From positions 2,294,001 to 2,358,000 of the forward strand of contig NZ_CP070501.1 in assembly GCF_018308945.1 (NCBI RefSeq): a stretch of DNA of 64,000 nucleotides, in the 5' to 3' direction. Positions 41,722-51,596 of the stretch are shown here, piece by piece. The stretch's first letter is position 1, and every line of letters begins with the position of its first letter. Below the pieces are notes generated by a model. The model was not told the DNA's origin. It did not search any database and saw only the letters and a program-made list of their open reading frames with translations. The DNA is from Agrococcus sp. Marseille-Q4369. Lineage in GTDB: Bacteria > Actinomycetota > Actinomycetes > Actinomycetales > Microbacteriaceae. A program made the translations under genes and the position numbers.

Positions 41722-43953
41722 ATGGTCGCCGCCCTCTACCGCCGCTATCGGCCGGAGTCGTTCTCCGAGCTCATCGGGCAGGCGCACGTGACCGATCCGC
41801 TGCGCACCGCGCTGCGCGCCGACCGCGTCAACCACGCCTACCTCTTCTCCGGCCCGCGCGGCTGCGGCAAGACGACGAGCGCCCGCATCCTCGCGCGCTG
41901 CCTGAACTGCGCCGAGGGCCCGACCCCCGAGCCGTGCGGGAAGTGCGACTCGTGCGTCGAGCTCGGCCGCGACGGCGGCGGCTCGCTCGACGTCGTCGAG
42001 ATCGACGCGGCGAGCCACGGCGGCGTCGACGACGCCCGCGATCTGCGCGAGCGCGCGACCTTCGCGCCCAGCCGCGACCGCTTCAAGGTCTTCATCATCG
42101 ACGAGGCCCACATGGTGACCTCCGGCGGCTTCAACGCGCTGCTGAAGATCGTCGAGGAGCCGCCCGAGCACATCAAGTTCATCTTCGCGACGACCGAGCC
42201 CGAGAAGGTCATCGGCACGATCCGCTCGCGCACGCACCACTACCCGTTCCGCCTCATCGCGCCCGCGCCGATGCTCGAGTACGTGCAGCAGCTGTGCGCC
42301 GAAGAGGGCGTCGAGGCCGACCCCGGCGTGCTGCCGCTCGTGGTGCGCGCCGGCGGCGGATCCGCGCGCGACACCCTGAGCCTGCTCGACCAGCTCATCG
42401 CGGGCTCCGACGGGCCGGTCACCTACGCGCACGCGGTCGCCCTGCTGGGCTTCACGCACGGCGAGCTGCTCGACGAGATCGTCGCGGCGCTCTCGGCGAC
42501 GGATGCGGCGAGCCTGTTCGCGTCGATCGATCGCGTCGTGCAGTCGGGCCAGGATCCCCGCCGCTTCGTCGAGGACCTCCTCGAGCGGCTCCGCGACCTC
42601 ATCGTCGCGCGCGCCGCGAAGGACCCGGCGGCGATCCTGCACGGCGTGCCCGCCGAGGAGCTCGAGACGCTCGTCGCGCAAGCGCGCGGCTTCGGCGGGG
42701 CGGAGCTCTCGCGCGCGGCCGACATCGTCGCGAAGTCGCTCACCGACATGGCGGGCGCCACGAGCCCCAGGCTCCACCTCGAGCTCATGGCAGCGCGGCT
42801 GCTCGTGCCCGAGTCGGGCGACCCCGAGGTCGGCACGATCGCGCGCGTCGAGCGGATCGAGCAGCGGCTCGACGGCGCGGCGCCCGCGCCCCCCTCCGCT
42901 GCGTCGGCGACCTCCGCGCCTGCTCCCGCGAAGTCGGCCCCCGCTCCGGTGAAGCGTGCTGCTGCTCCGACGCAGTCCCCTCCCGCCGCGGCGCCTTCCG
43001 CCCCAGCAGTGGCGCAGTCCGCCCCGGCTGCATCCGCCGCTTCTGCGCCCGCGCCCGCCCCGCAGCCTGTTCCGCGACCCGAAGCGGACCCGATCGCGGC
43101 GAGCGGACCCGAGATCTCGGGTCCCCTTCCCGGAACGGGGTCCGCGAAGGCAGACAAGGCTGCAGCGCCGGCGACGGCGCCCGTGGCGGCACCCGCCGAG
43201 CCGATCACGTTCCAGCAGCTGCGCGACTCGTGGGACGAGGTGCTGCAGAAGCTCGCCGACCAGCAGCGCTCCGCGTGGATGGTCGCGACCGCGATCACGC
43301 CCAAGGAGCTGCGGCCCGGCGACGTGCTCGTCCTCGGATTCCAGTCCGAGGCCGACATCCAGCACTTCCGCGAGTCGCAGGGCGCGAAGCCGAGCGTCGC
43401 CGACCTCCTCCGAGCGGCGATCAAGTCGCTGCTCGGCATCGAGGTGAAGTACATCGCCCGAGCCGAGGCCGCGCCGCGCGGCGCGAAGGAGCAGCCCTCC
43501 GACGCGGGCGACGACGTGCACCGAGGCGCCCCGCCCACGACCCCGCCGGCGCGTGCCACCGCGCCCGCGCCGACCACGGCATGCGTCTCGAACCGGCCCG
43601 CCGCGACCGCGGCGCCCGGCCCCGTGACGGGCTGGGCCGTCGCGGCGATCCCGAGCGACGCCGAGGCGCCGCCGGAGGACATGCCCGAGCCGCCGCTGCC
43701 CGACGAGCCGGAGCCCGACCCGTTCTCGTTCGTGTCGGCGCCTGACGCGCCGGCACCGGCGATGCCCGCGCCGATCGTCGAGGAGCGACCCGCGCCCACC
43801 GGGCCGTCGCTCGACGAGCTCGCGCGCTCGGCGCCCGCGCCGGAGCCCGCGCTCAGCGCATCGCAGGTCGCGCGCTACGGAGAGGCCGTGGTGCGGGAGG
43901 AGCTCGGAGCCGAGCTCATCGAGGAGCGCCCGCGGGTGCGAGGGGAGCGCTAG
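41722..43953 (+). CDS. dnaX: DNA polymerase III subunits gamma and tau
   Basis: A 743-residue clamp-loader ATPase. The AAA+ core (residues 1-370) has YRRYRPESFSELIGQ, Walker A GPRGCGKTT (K50), zinc ligands C63, C72, C75 and C78, Walker B FIIDEAHMVT and sensor 1 FATTEPEKV. A long Ala/Pro-rich linker (about 390-490) leads to a C-terminal domain (FQQLRDSWDEVLQKLADQQR) and another Pro/Glu-rich tail. It loads the beta clamp at the replication fork. recR starts 3 nt after the stop. I saw no clear slippery heptamer for a programmed gamma frameshift. Confidence 0.95.
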   Translation: MVAALYRRYRPESFSELIGQAHVTDPLRTALRADRVNHAYLFSGPRGCGKTTSARILARCLNCAEGPTPEPCGKCDSCVELGRDGGGSLDVVEIDAASHGGVDDARDLRERATFAPSRDRFKVFIIDEAHMVTSGGFNALLKIVEEPPEHIKFIFATTEPEKVIGTIRSRTHHYPFRLIAPAPMLEYVQQLCAEEGVEADPGVLPLVVRAGGGSARDTLSLLDQLIAGSDGPVTYAHAVALLGFTHGELLDEIVAALSATDAASLFASIDRVVQSGQDPRRFVEDLLERLRDLIVARAAKDPAAILHGVPAEELETLVAQARGFGGAELSRAADIVAKSLTDMAGATSPRLHLELMAARLLVPESGDPEVGTIARVERIEQRLDGAAPAPPSAASATSAPAPAKSAPAPVKRAAAPTQSPPAAAPSAPAVAQSAPAASAASAPAPAPQPVPRPEADPIAASGPEISGPLPGTGSAKADKAAAPATAPVAAPAEPITFQQLRDSWDEVLQKLADQQRSAWMVATAITPKELRPGDVLVLGFQSEADIQHFRESQGAKPSVADLLRAAIKSLLGIEVKYIARAEAAPRGAKEQPSDAGDDVHRGAPPTTPPARATAPAPTTACVSNRPAATAAPGPVTGWAVAAIPSDAEAPPEDMPEPPLPDEPEPDPFSFVSAPDAPAPAMPAPIVEERPAPTGPSLDELARSAPAPEPALSASQVARYGEAVVREELGAELIEERPRVRGER

Positions 43954-43956
43954 CGC

Positions 43957-44556
43957 GTGTACGACGGCATCGTCCAGGACCTCATCGACGAGCTCGGCCG
44001 GCTCCCGGGCGTCGGCCCGAAGTCGGCGCAGCGCATCGCGTTCCACATCATCCAGACCGAGTCGTTCGACGTCGACCGACTCGCGACGATCCTGCAGACC
44101 GTGCGGCAGCGGGTGCGCTTCTGCGTCATCTGCGGCAACATCGGCGAGGAGGAGCGCTGCGCGATCTGCCGCGACCCGCGCCGCGTGCCCACCGCGATCT
44201 GCGTCGTCGAGGAGGCGAAGGACGTCGTCGCGATCGAGCGCACGCGCGAGTACCGCGGGCTCTACCACGTGCTCGGCGGCGCCCTGAACCCCATGCAGGG
44301 CGTCGGTCCCGACCAGCTGCGCGTCGCGTCGCTCATGACCCGGCTGCAGGACGCCTCGGTCGAGGAGGTCATCATCGCCACCGATCCCAACGTCGAGGGC
44401 GAGGCCACCGCGACCTACCTCATCCGCACTCTCCTGCCGCTCGGCATGCGGGTGTCGCGACTCGCGAGCGGGCTGCCGGTCGGCGGCGACCTCGAGTTCG
44501 CCGACGAGATGACCCTCGGTCGCGCGTTCGAGGGACGCCGCACCGTCGAGCGCTGA
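43957..44556 (+). CDS. recR: Recombination mediator protein RecR
   Basis: A 199-residue RecR: N-terminal helix-hairpin-helix ([20 protein letters not shown]), four-cysteine zinc finger ([18 protein letters not shown]), Toprim domain ([29 protein letters not shown]) and C-terminal Walker B-like tail. It acts with RecO to load RecA on gapped DNA. The GTG start, three bases after the dnaX stop, has GGGGAG upstream. The ybaB gene usually found between dnaX and recR is absent here. Confidence 0.96.
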   Translation: MYDGIVQDLIDELGRLPGVGPKSAQRIAFHIIQTESFDVDRLATILQTVRQRVRFCVICGNIGEEERCAICRDPRRVPTAICVVEEAKDVVAIERTREYRGLYHVLGGALNPMQGVGPDQLRVASLMTRLQDASVEEVIIATDPNVEGEATATYLIRTLLPLGMRVSRLASGLPVGGDLEFADEMTLGRAFEGRRTVER

Positions 44557-46971
<2,415 letters not shown>

Positions 46972-46975
46972 CGAG

Positions 46976-46995
46976 GCGCGGGCCGGAGCCCGCGC
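46976..46995. terminator. Bidirectional terminator between asd and the small helical protein gene
   Basis: GCGCGGGC-CGGA-GCCCGCGC is a perfect 8-bp stem with a tetraloop, 4 nt after the asd stop and 8 nt beyond the convergent gene's stop. Confidence 0.75.
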
Positions 46996-47003
46996 ATCGC
47001 GCG

Positions 47004-47384
47004 TCAGAGCGGGTTCTGCGGGCCGTCGACGGGCTCGTCGCCGTCCTCGGCGACCGTCGCGTCGTCGGCCTGCGGCCCGCTCGCGTCGGGATCGGTCGCG
47101 ACGTCGACCCACTCGTTCGCGAAGACGCCGCCCCCGCCCGAGTGCGACGCGGTCGCCGCGTCGCCGTCATGCGCGGGCTCGTCGCGGTCGGCGTCGCCGG
47201 GAGCGGCGCCGATGCCGTCGGCCTCGGCGCCCTTGGCGCCGGCGACCCGGTGCCGAGCCTCGGCCGCCCGCTCGCCGAGCGCGCGACCGGCGCCCTGCGT
47301 CGACTCGCCCAGGTGCGATGCCGTGTCCTTGACCCACTCGGCCGCCTCGCCGAGCCGACCCTTCGCCTCATCCAGGATTCCCAT
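47004..47384 (-). CDS. Small hypothetical protein with amphipathic N-terminal helix
   Basis: A 126-residue protein. The first 50 residues (MGILDEAKGRLGEAAEWVKD and on through GERAAEARHRVAG) form a strongly amphipathic Lys/Glu/Ala helix like those of CsbD-type stress proteins or the short MT0933-like antitoxin family. The rest is acidic, Gly/Asp-rich and probably disordered. AAGGAG 6 nt before the ATG at 47384 supports the start. No partner toxin gene is adjacent, so a toxin-antitoxin role is not supported. Function unknown. Confidence 0.7.
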   Translation of the reverse strand: MGILDEAKGRLGEAAEWVKDTASHLGESTQGAGRALGERAAEARHRVAGAKGAEADGIGAAPGDADRDEPAHDGDAATASHSGGGGVFANEWVDVATDPDASGPQADDATVAEDGDEPVDGPQNPL

Positions 47385-47474
47385 GGGGGCTCCTTCCGCC
47401 GTCGGATGGCTCAGGCTAGGCCGAGGATGCTGGACGCCAGCACGGCGTGAGGCGTGCTTCATGGGCGAACGTCC

Positions 47475-47480
47475 TAGAAT
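47475..47480 (+). promoter_or_regulatory. -10 box TAGAAT for mqo (leaderless layout)
   Basis: TAGAAT, 6 nt, then GTG at 47487. Confidence 0.6.
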
Positions 47481-47486
47481 CTCGGT

Positions 47487-49007
47487 GTGACCAAGACCAT
47501 CGACGTCGCCCTCATCGGCGGAGGCATCATGAGCGCCACGCTCGGTGCCCTCCTCCACCGCCTCGAGCCCTCCTGGAGGATCGAGGTGTTCGAGCGGCTG
47601 CCGAAGGTCGGCATGGAGTCCTCCGACCCGTGGAACAACGCGGGCACGGGTCACGCGGCGCTCTGCGAGCTCAACTACATGCCCGAGGGCCCCGACGGCT
47701 CGATGACCGCCGCGAAGGCGATCGACATCAACGAGCAGTTCCAGCTCTCCCGCCAGCTGTGGGCGTCGTTCGTCGAGGACGGCACGCTGCCCGACCCCAA
47801 GGGCTTCATCTCGCCCACGCCGCACATGACCTTCGTGTGGGGCGACGCGAACGTCGACTACCTGCGCCGCCGCTGGGAGCTGCTGAAGGACGAGCCGCTC
47901 TTCGCAGGCATCGAGTTCTCCGAGGACCCAGAGGTCATCCGCGAGTGGGCGCCCACGCTCATCCCGGGCCGGAAGAAGTCGCAGCGCATCGCCGCGACCC
48001 GCTCGACCGACGGCACCGACGTCGACTTCGGCGCGCTCACGCGGATGCTGCTCGCGAAGCTCGTCGAGGACGGCGCGAAGGTCTACACCGACACGACCGT
48101 CACGGGGCTCAAGCGCCGCTCCGATGGGCTGTGGCGCTTGAAGCTGCGCCATGAGGTGGGCCAGAACAGCACCGAGATCCACGCGCGCTTCGTCTTCGTC
48201 GGCGGCGGCGGCGGCGCGCTCAAGCTGCTGCAGAAGTCGCGCATCCCCGAGGCCAAGGGCTTCGCCGGGTTCCCGATCACGGGCGCGTTCCTCCGCACCG
48301 ACAACCCCGAGGTGGTCGCGCGCCACAACGCGAAGGTCTACGGCAAGGCGAGCGTCGGCGCCCCGCCGATGTCGGTGCCGCACCTCGACACGCGCGTCGT
48401 CGACGGCGAGGCGAGCCTGCTCTTCGGCCCCTATGCGGGCTGGAGCCCGAAGTACCTCAAGACCGGCTCGTACACCGACATGTTCGAGACGATCAAGGGC
48501 CACAACCTCTACCCGATGATCCGGGCCGGCCTCGCGAACCTCGACCTCGTCGGCTACCTGATGGGCGAGGTGTTCGCGACCCGGACGCAGCGGCTCGAGG
48601 CCCTCCGCGAGTTCATGCCCAACGCGAAGGACGAGGACTGGCGCCTCATCACGGCCGGGCAGAGGGTGCAGGTCATGAAGAAGGACCCGGAGAAGGGCGG
48701 AGTGCTGCAGTTCGGCACCGAGGTGGTCACCGGCGCCGACGGCACGATCGCCGGCCTGCTCGGGGCCTCCCCGGGCGCCTCCACTGCCGTGCACATCATG
48801 CTCACGATCTTCGAGCGCTGCTTCCCCGAGCGGCTGCCCGCATGGCGCCCGAAGCTCCAGCAGCTCATCCCGAGCTACGGGAGCAAGCTCAACGACGACC
48901 CCGAGGCCGCGCGCGAGACGCTCGAGCGCACCGCGCGCGTGCTGCGGCTCGTCGATGCCCCGAGCGCCGAGCTCGAGGCCGCGGGCGCGTCCCGCGCGAT
49001 CGCCTGA
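47487..49007 (+). CDS. mqo: Malate:quinone oxidoreductase
   Basis: A 506-residue FAD-dependent membrane-associated enzyme oxidising malate to oxaloacetate and passing electrons to quinone. The FAD-binding start is IDVALIGGGIMSATLGALLH. Further family hallmarks are EVFERLPKVGMESSDPWNNA, GTGHAALCELNYMPEGPDG, FVFVGGGGGALKLLQKSRI and GLLGASPGASTAVHIMLTIF. In actinobacteria Mqo is a main TCA-cycle malate oxidase. The GTG start is placed 6 nt after TAGAAT. The regulator gene downstream starts 10 nt after the stop and may be in the same transcript. Confidence 0.96.
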   Translation: MTKTIDVALIGGGIMSATLGALLHRLEPSWRIEVFERLPKVGMESSDPWNNAGTGHAALCELNYMPEGPDGSMTAAKAIDINEQFQLSRQLWASFVEDGTLPDPKGFISPTPHMTFVWGDANVDYLRRRWELLKDEPLFAGIEFSEDPEVIREWAPTLIPGRKKSQRIAATRSTDGTDVDFGALTRMLLAKLVEDGAKVYTDTTVTGLKRRSDGLWRLKLRHEVGQNSTEIHARFVFVGGGGGALKLLQKSRIPEAKGFAGFPITGAFLRTDNPEVVARHNAKVYGKASVGAPPMSVPHLDTRVVDGEASLLFGPYAGWSPKYLKTGSYTDMFETIKGHNLYPMIRAGLANLDLVGYLMGEVFATRTQRLEALREFMPNAKDEDWRLITAGQRVQVMKKDPEKGGVLQFGTEVVTGADGTIAGLLGASPGASTAVHIMLTIFERCFPERLPAWRPKLQQLIPSYGSKLNDDPEAARETLERTARVLRLVDAPSAELEAAGASRAIA

Positions 49008-49017
49008 CAGGATCACC

Positions 49018-49638
49018 ATGAGCACCACCGGCGCGCCTCCCCAGCGGCGCAGGGTCAGCGTCGTCGCCCCGCCGACGACCGCTGCCAGTCTGCGGGCTGC
49101 GATCGCAGCCGAGCCCCGGCTCGAGCTCGTCGCGGCCGCCGAGCGATTCGTCGACCTGGTGCGGGCGAAGGAGTTCCCCGGCGACGTCGTGCTCCTCGTC
49201 GAGCCCGCCGGCGCCCCGCTGCTCGCGCACGCGCGCACCGCGATCACCGCTGGCGCGGCCGTCGTCGTCCACAGCGACGCCGACCGCGCGCTGCGCGAGT
49301 CGCTCGAGACCACGGGAGCCATCATCGTGACCGAGGGCGCCTCCCCGGCCGAGGTCGCGCGCTCGTGCGCCGGGGTGGACCGGGCGGCCCGCAGGCGACG
49401 ACCGCGGGCGATCGACGCTGCCGACCGCCGTCCGCGCCTCTCGCACAGCGAGCGCCGCGCGCTCGCGCACTACGTGCAGGGGCACTCGACCGTGCAGGTC
49501 GCGGCCGAGATGGGTGTCGGCTACGAGACCGCGAAGACGTTCCTCCGCCGGGTGCGCGCGAAGTACGCCGCGCTGGACCGCCCGGCCGGCAAGCGCGCCG
49601 AGCTCATCTCGCGCGCCGAAGAGGACGGCATCCTGTAG
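49018..49638 (+). CDS. LuxR-HTH regulator with degenerate receiver-like domain
   Basis: A 206-residue protein. The C-terminal 65 residues are a LuxR-type helix-turn-helix (LSHSERRALAHYVQGHSTVQ, EMGVGYETAKTFLRRVRAKY). The N-terminal 110 residues read like a receiver fold (RVSVVAPPTTAASLRAAIAA, DVVLLVEPAG, AAVVVHSD) but lack the acidic pair and have Glu where the phospho-Asp would be, so phosphorylation is unlikely. AGGA precedes the ATG at 49018. It lies between mqo and tdk with 10- and 2-nt gaps, so it may be co-transcribed with either. Ligand and targets unknown. Confidence 0.78.
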   Translation: MSTTGAPPQRRRVSVVAPPTTAASLRAAIAAEPRLELVAAAERFVDLVRAKEFPGDVVLLVEPAGAPLLAHARTAITAGAAVVVHSDADRALRESLETTGAIIVTEGASPAEVARSCAGVDRAARRRRPRAIDAADRRPRLSHSERRALAHYVQGHSTVQVAAEMGVGYETAKTFLRRVRAKYAALDRPAGKRAELISRAEEDGIL

Positions 49639-49640
49639 GG

Positions 49641-50267
49641 GTGGCGAAGCTCTACTTCCGGTACGGGGCGATGAACTCCGGCAAGTCCACCGGCCTCCTG
49701 CAGGCGGCGTTCAACTACGAGGAGCGCGGCCAGCGCGTGCTGCTCGCGAAGCCCGCGACCGACACGAAGGGCGCGCGCGAGATCGTCTCGCGGCTCGGGG
49801 TGACGCGCGAGGTCGACTTCCTCGTCGCGCACGACGAGTCGGTGATGGATGCGTTCGACGCCGCGGCCGCGCGGGACGACGCCCGCGTCGCGTGCCTGCT
49901 CGTCGACGAGGCCCAGTTCTTCCGCCCCGAGCAGGTCGACGAGCTGCTCCGCATCGCGGTCGAGCGAGGCGTGCCGGTGCTCGCCTACGGCATCCGCACC
50001 GACTTCCTCACGCGCGCGTTCCCCGGCTCGGCGCGGCTGCTCGAGCTCGCGCACTCGCTCGAGGAGCTCAAGACCATCTGCCGCTGCGGACGCAAGGCGC
50101 TCTTCAACGGCCGCAAGGTGGGGGAGCGGTTCGTCTTCGACGGCGACCAGGTCGCGATCGACGGCGAGACGGTCACCTACGAGTCGCTGTGTGCGTCGTG
50201 CTACCTCGAGGAGTCGGGCGGGCGGTTGGGGGGGCTCCGCTCGTTGAGCCGCGATTCCGCTCGTTGA
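49641..50267 (+). CDS. tdk: Thymidine kinase
   Basis: A 208-residue type II thymidine kinase salvaging thymidine to dTMP. Walker A is YFRYGAMNSGKSTGLLQAAF, Walker B CLLVDEAQFF, lasso/substrate region YGIRTDFLTRAFPGSARLLE, and zinc ligands lie in CRCGRKA and CASCY. The GTG at 49641 follows the previous stop by 2 nt. The last 12 codons (GLRSLSRDSAR, stop) are read from an extragenic direct repeat, and the stop codon lies inside the second repeat unit, so the original C-terminus may have been shorter. Confidence 0.94.
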   Translation: MAKLYFRYGAMNSGKSTGLLQAAFNYEERGQRVLLAKPATDTKGAREIVSRLGVTREVDFLVAHDESVMDAFDAAAARDDARVACLLVDEAQFFRPEQVDELLRIAVERGVPVLAYGIRTDFLTRAFPGSARLLELAHSLEELKTICRCGRKALFNGRKVGERFVFDGDQVAIDGETVTYESLCASCYLEESGGRLGGLRSLSRDSAR

Positions 50268-50310
50268 GCCCCTCCGGGCGCGAAGCGCTCTGAGGGAGTC
50301 GAAACGGGTG
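50236..50310. repeat. Direct-repeat / palindrome element, family C
   Basis: TCCGCTCGTTGAGCC occurs at 50236-50250 and again at 50256-50270. The second unit continues through CCCTC and GAGGG inverted arms to GGAGTCGAAACG. The TTGAG...GTCGAAACG pattern is like extragenic repeats I recall from other Microbacteriaceae. It overlaps the last codons of tdk. Confidence 0.7.
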
Positions 50311-50377
50311 TGCGCGGATGCGGTGGTCGGGGCCGGCGGAGCGGTGCTCCGCCGGGAGGCAGGGGACCGGTGACAGC

Positions 50378-50429
50378 GGAATCCGCGCGGCTCGCGACCG
50401 CTTCGCGGTCGCTCGAACCGGCGGATTCC
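50378..50429. repeat. Long nested inverted repeat
   Basis: GGAATCCGC (50378-50386) pairs with GCGGATTCC (50421-50429), and inside it CGACCGC-TTC-GCGGTCG forms a second 7-bp hairpin. It is part of the gene-free stretch 50268-50514, which is made almost entirely of repeats. Confidence 0.7.
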
Positions 50430-50441
50430 GTATGAACCTAC

Positions 50442-50456
50442 GGTTCAAATCCTGCC
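50442..50456 (+). other. tRNA-Pro T-arm-like relic in inverted orientation
   Basis: GGTTCAAATCCTG on the plus strand is the exact reverse complement of the T-arm region of the tRNA-Pro gene at 50524-50536. It is followed within a few bases by the copy of the sequence that forms one arm of the tRNA terminator. No acceptor or anticodon stem can be built around it, so it is a fragment and not a second tRNA. Confidence 0.55.
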
Positions 50457-50469
50457 AGGACAGCACCGG

Positions 50470-50588
<119 letters not shown>

Positions 50589-50633
50589 GTGCTACCGACT
50601 CGAGCCTAGGCTCGCGCGTGCAACCGCACCAGT

Positions 50634-51596
50634 CTACCCGACGTCGCGGGGCACGAGCGACATCACGACCGCCTCCGGCGGAGTGCCGAGCCGGAACGGC
50701 GCGAAGATCGACGCACCGATGCCCTGCGAGACGCCGAGCGGCACCGAGCGACCCTCGTGGCTCCACGTGCTGAGCCCCGACGCCTGCTCGCGCGGGATGT
50801 CGCAGTTCGTGACGATCGCGTGCCCGCCCGGCACCCGCACCTGGCCGCCGTGCGTGTGCCCCGCGAGGATCGCATCAGCCCCGAGGTCGACGAAGGCGTC
50901 GAGGATGCGGCGGTAGGGCGCGTGCGTGATGCCGAGCGTCGTGCGCGGCGCGTCGCCGAGCGCCTTCCGCATGCGCGAGATCGCAGCCTCCGTCTCGTCG
51001 AGCCGATCCCACGAGCGGTGCGGGTCGGCGACGCCGAAGGCCGCGATCGTCGTGCCCTTGACCTCGATCGCGCGCGCCGAGTTGTTGACGTCGAGCCAGC
51101 CGAGGCCCTCGTAGGCGCGCTCGAGCGCCGCGAGGTCGAGACGCTCGGGGCCGCTGCCCGCGGGCTCCTTCGACGGCCCGGCGAAGTAGCGCAACGGGTT
51201 CTTCAGCTGCGGCCCGAACACGTCGTTCGAGCCGTGCACGAAGAATCCGGGCACGCCCTGGAAGACGCGCAGCGCATCCGCCAGCACCGGCACGGCCGCG
51301 CTGTGGCCGAGGCTGTCGCCGGTGTTGACGACGAGGTCGGGCTCGACCGAGCTCAGCCCCTCGAGCCACTCGAGCTTCGCCCGCTGCCACGGCGCGAGGT
51401 GGATGTCGGCGAGGTGGAGGAGCGTGAGGGGGCGGGCACCCGTCGGCAGGATCCGGAGCTCTTCACGACGGATGCGGAAGGCTCGCGGCTCGATCGCGGT
51501 CGCGTAGGCGCCCACGGCGGCGCCGGCGGCGAGCACGCCGCCGACGACCGCGCCGAGGGCCCGCGGGCTAGCAGCCAGGGTCGCCTCCGGAGGCAT
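50634..51596 (-). CDS. Membrane-anchored metallophosphoesterase
   Basis: A 320-residue calcineurin-like phosphoesterase. One N-terminal hydrophobic segment (ALGAVVGGVLAAGAAVGAYA) is a signal anchor. Metal-binding motifs are LLHLADIHLAPWQ, LVVNTGDSLG, FFVHGSNDVFG (GNHD-like with Ser for Asn's partner), TLGITHAPYRR and ILAGHTHGGQVRVPGG. Such proteins include YkuE-like enzymes, some acting on UDP-sugars or lipids at the membrane. Its ATG lies inside the last 29 bp of the upstream PBP gene, so the two are likely co-transcribed and possibly linked in cell-wall metabolism. Confidence 0.88.
   Translation of the reverse strand: MPPEATLAASPRALGAVVGGVLAAGAAVGAYATAIEPRAFRIRREELRILPTGARPLTLLHLADIHLAPWQRAKLEWLEGLSSVEPDLVVNTGDSLGHSAAVPVLADALRVFQGVPGFFVHGSNDVFGPQLKNPLRYFAGPSKEPAGSGPERLDLAALERAYEGLGWLDVNNSARAIEVKGTTIAAFGVADPHRSWDRLDETEAAISRMRKALGDAPRTTLGITHAPYRRILDAFVDLGADAILAGHTHGGQVRVPGGHAIVTNCDIPREQASGLSTWSHEGRSVPLGVSQGIGASIFAPFRLGTPPEAVVMSLVPRDVG

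Noticed and set aside
47004-47384. Toxin-antitoxin pair involving the small helical protein
   Set aside because: The N-terminus vaguely resembles MT0933-like antitoxins, but no toxin gene is adjacent on either side.
50371-50465. A second plus-strand tRNA ending in GGTTCAAATCCTG
   Set aside because: No acceptor, D or anticodon stem can be built upstream, so only a T-arm fragment remains.
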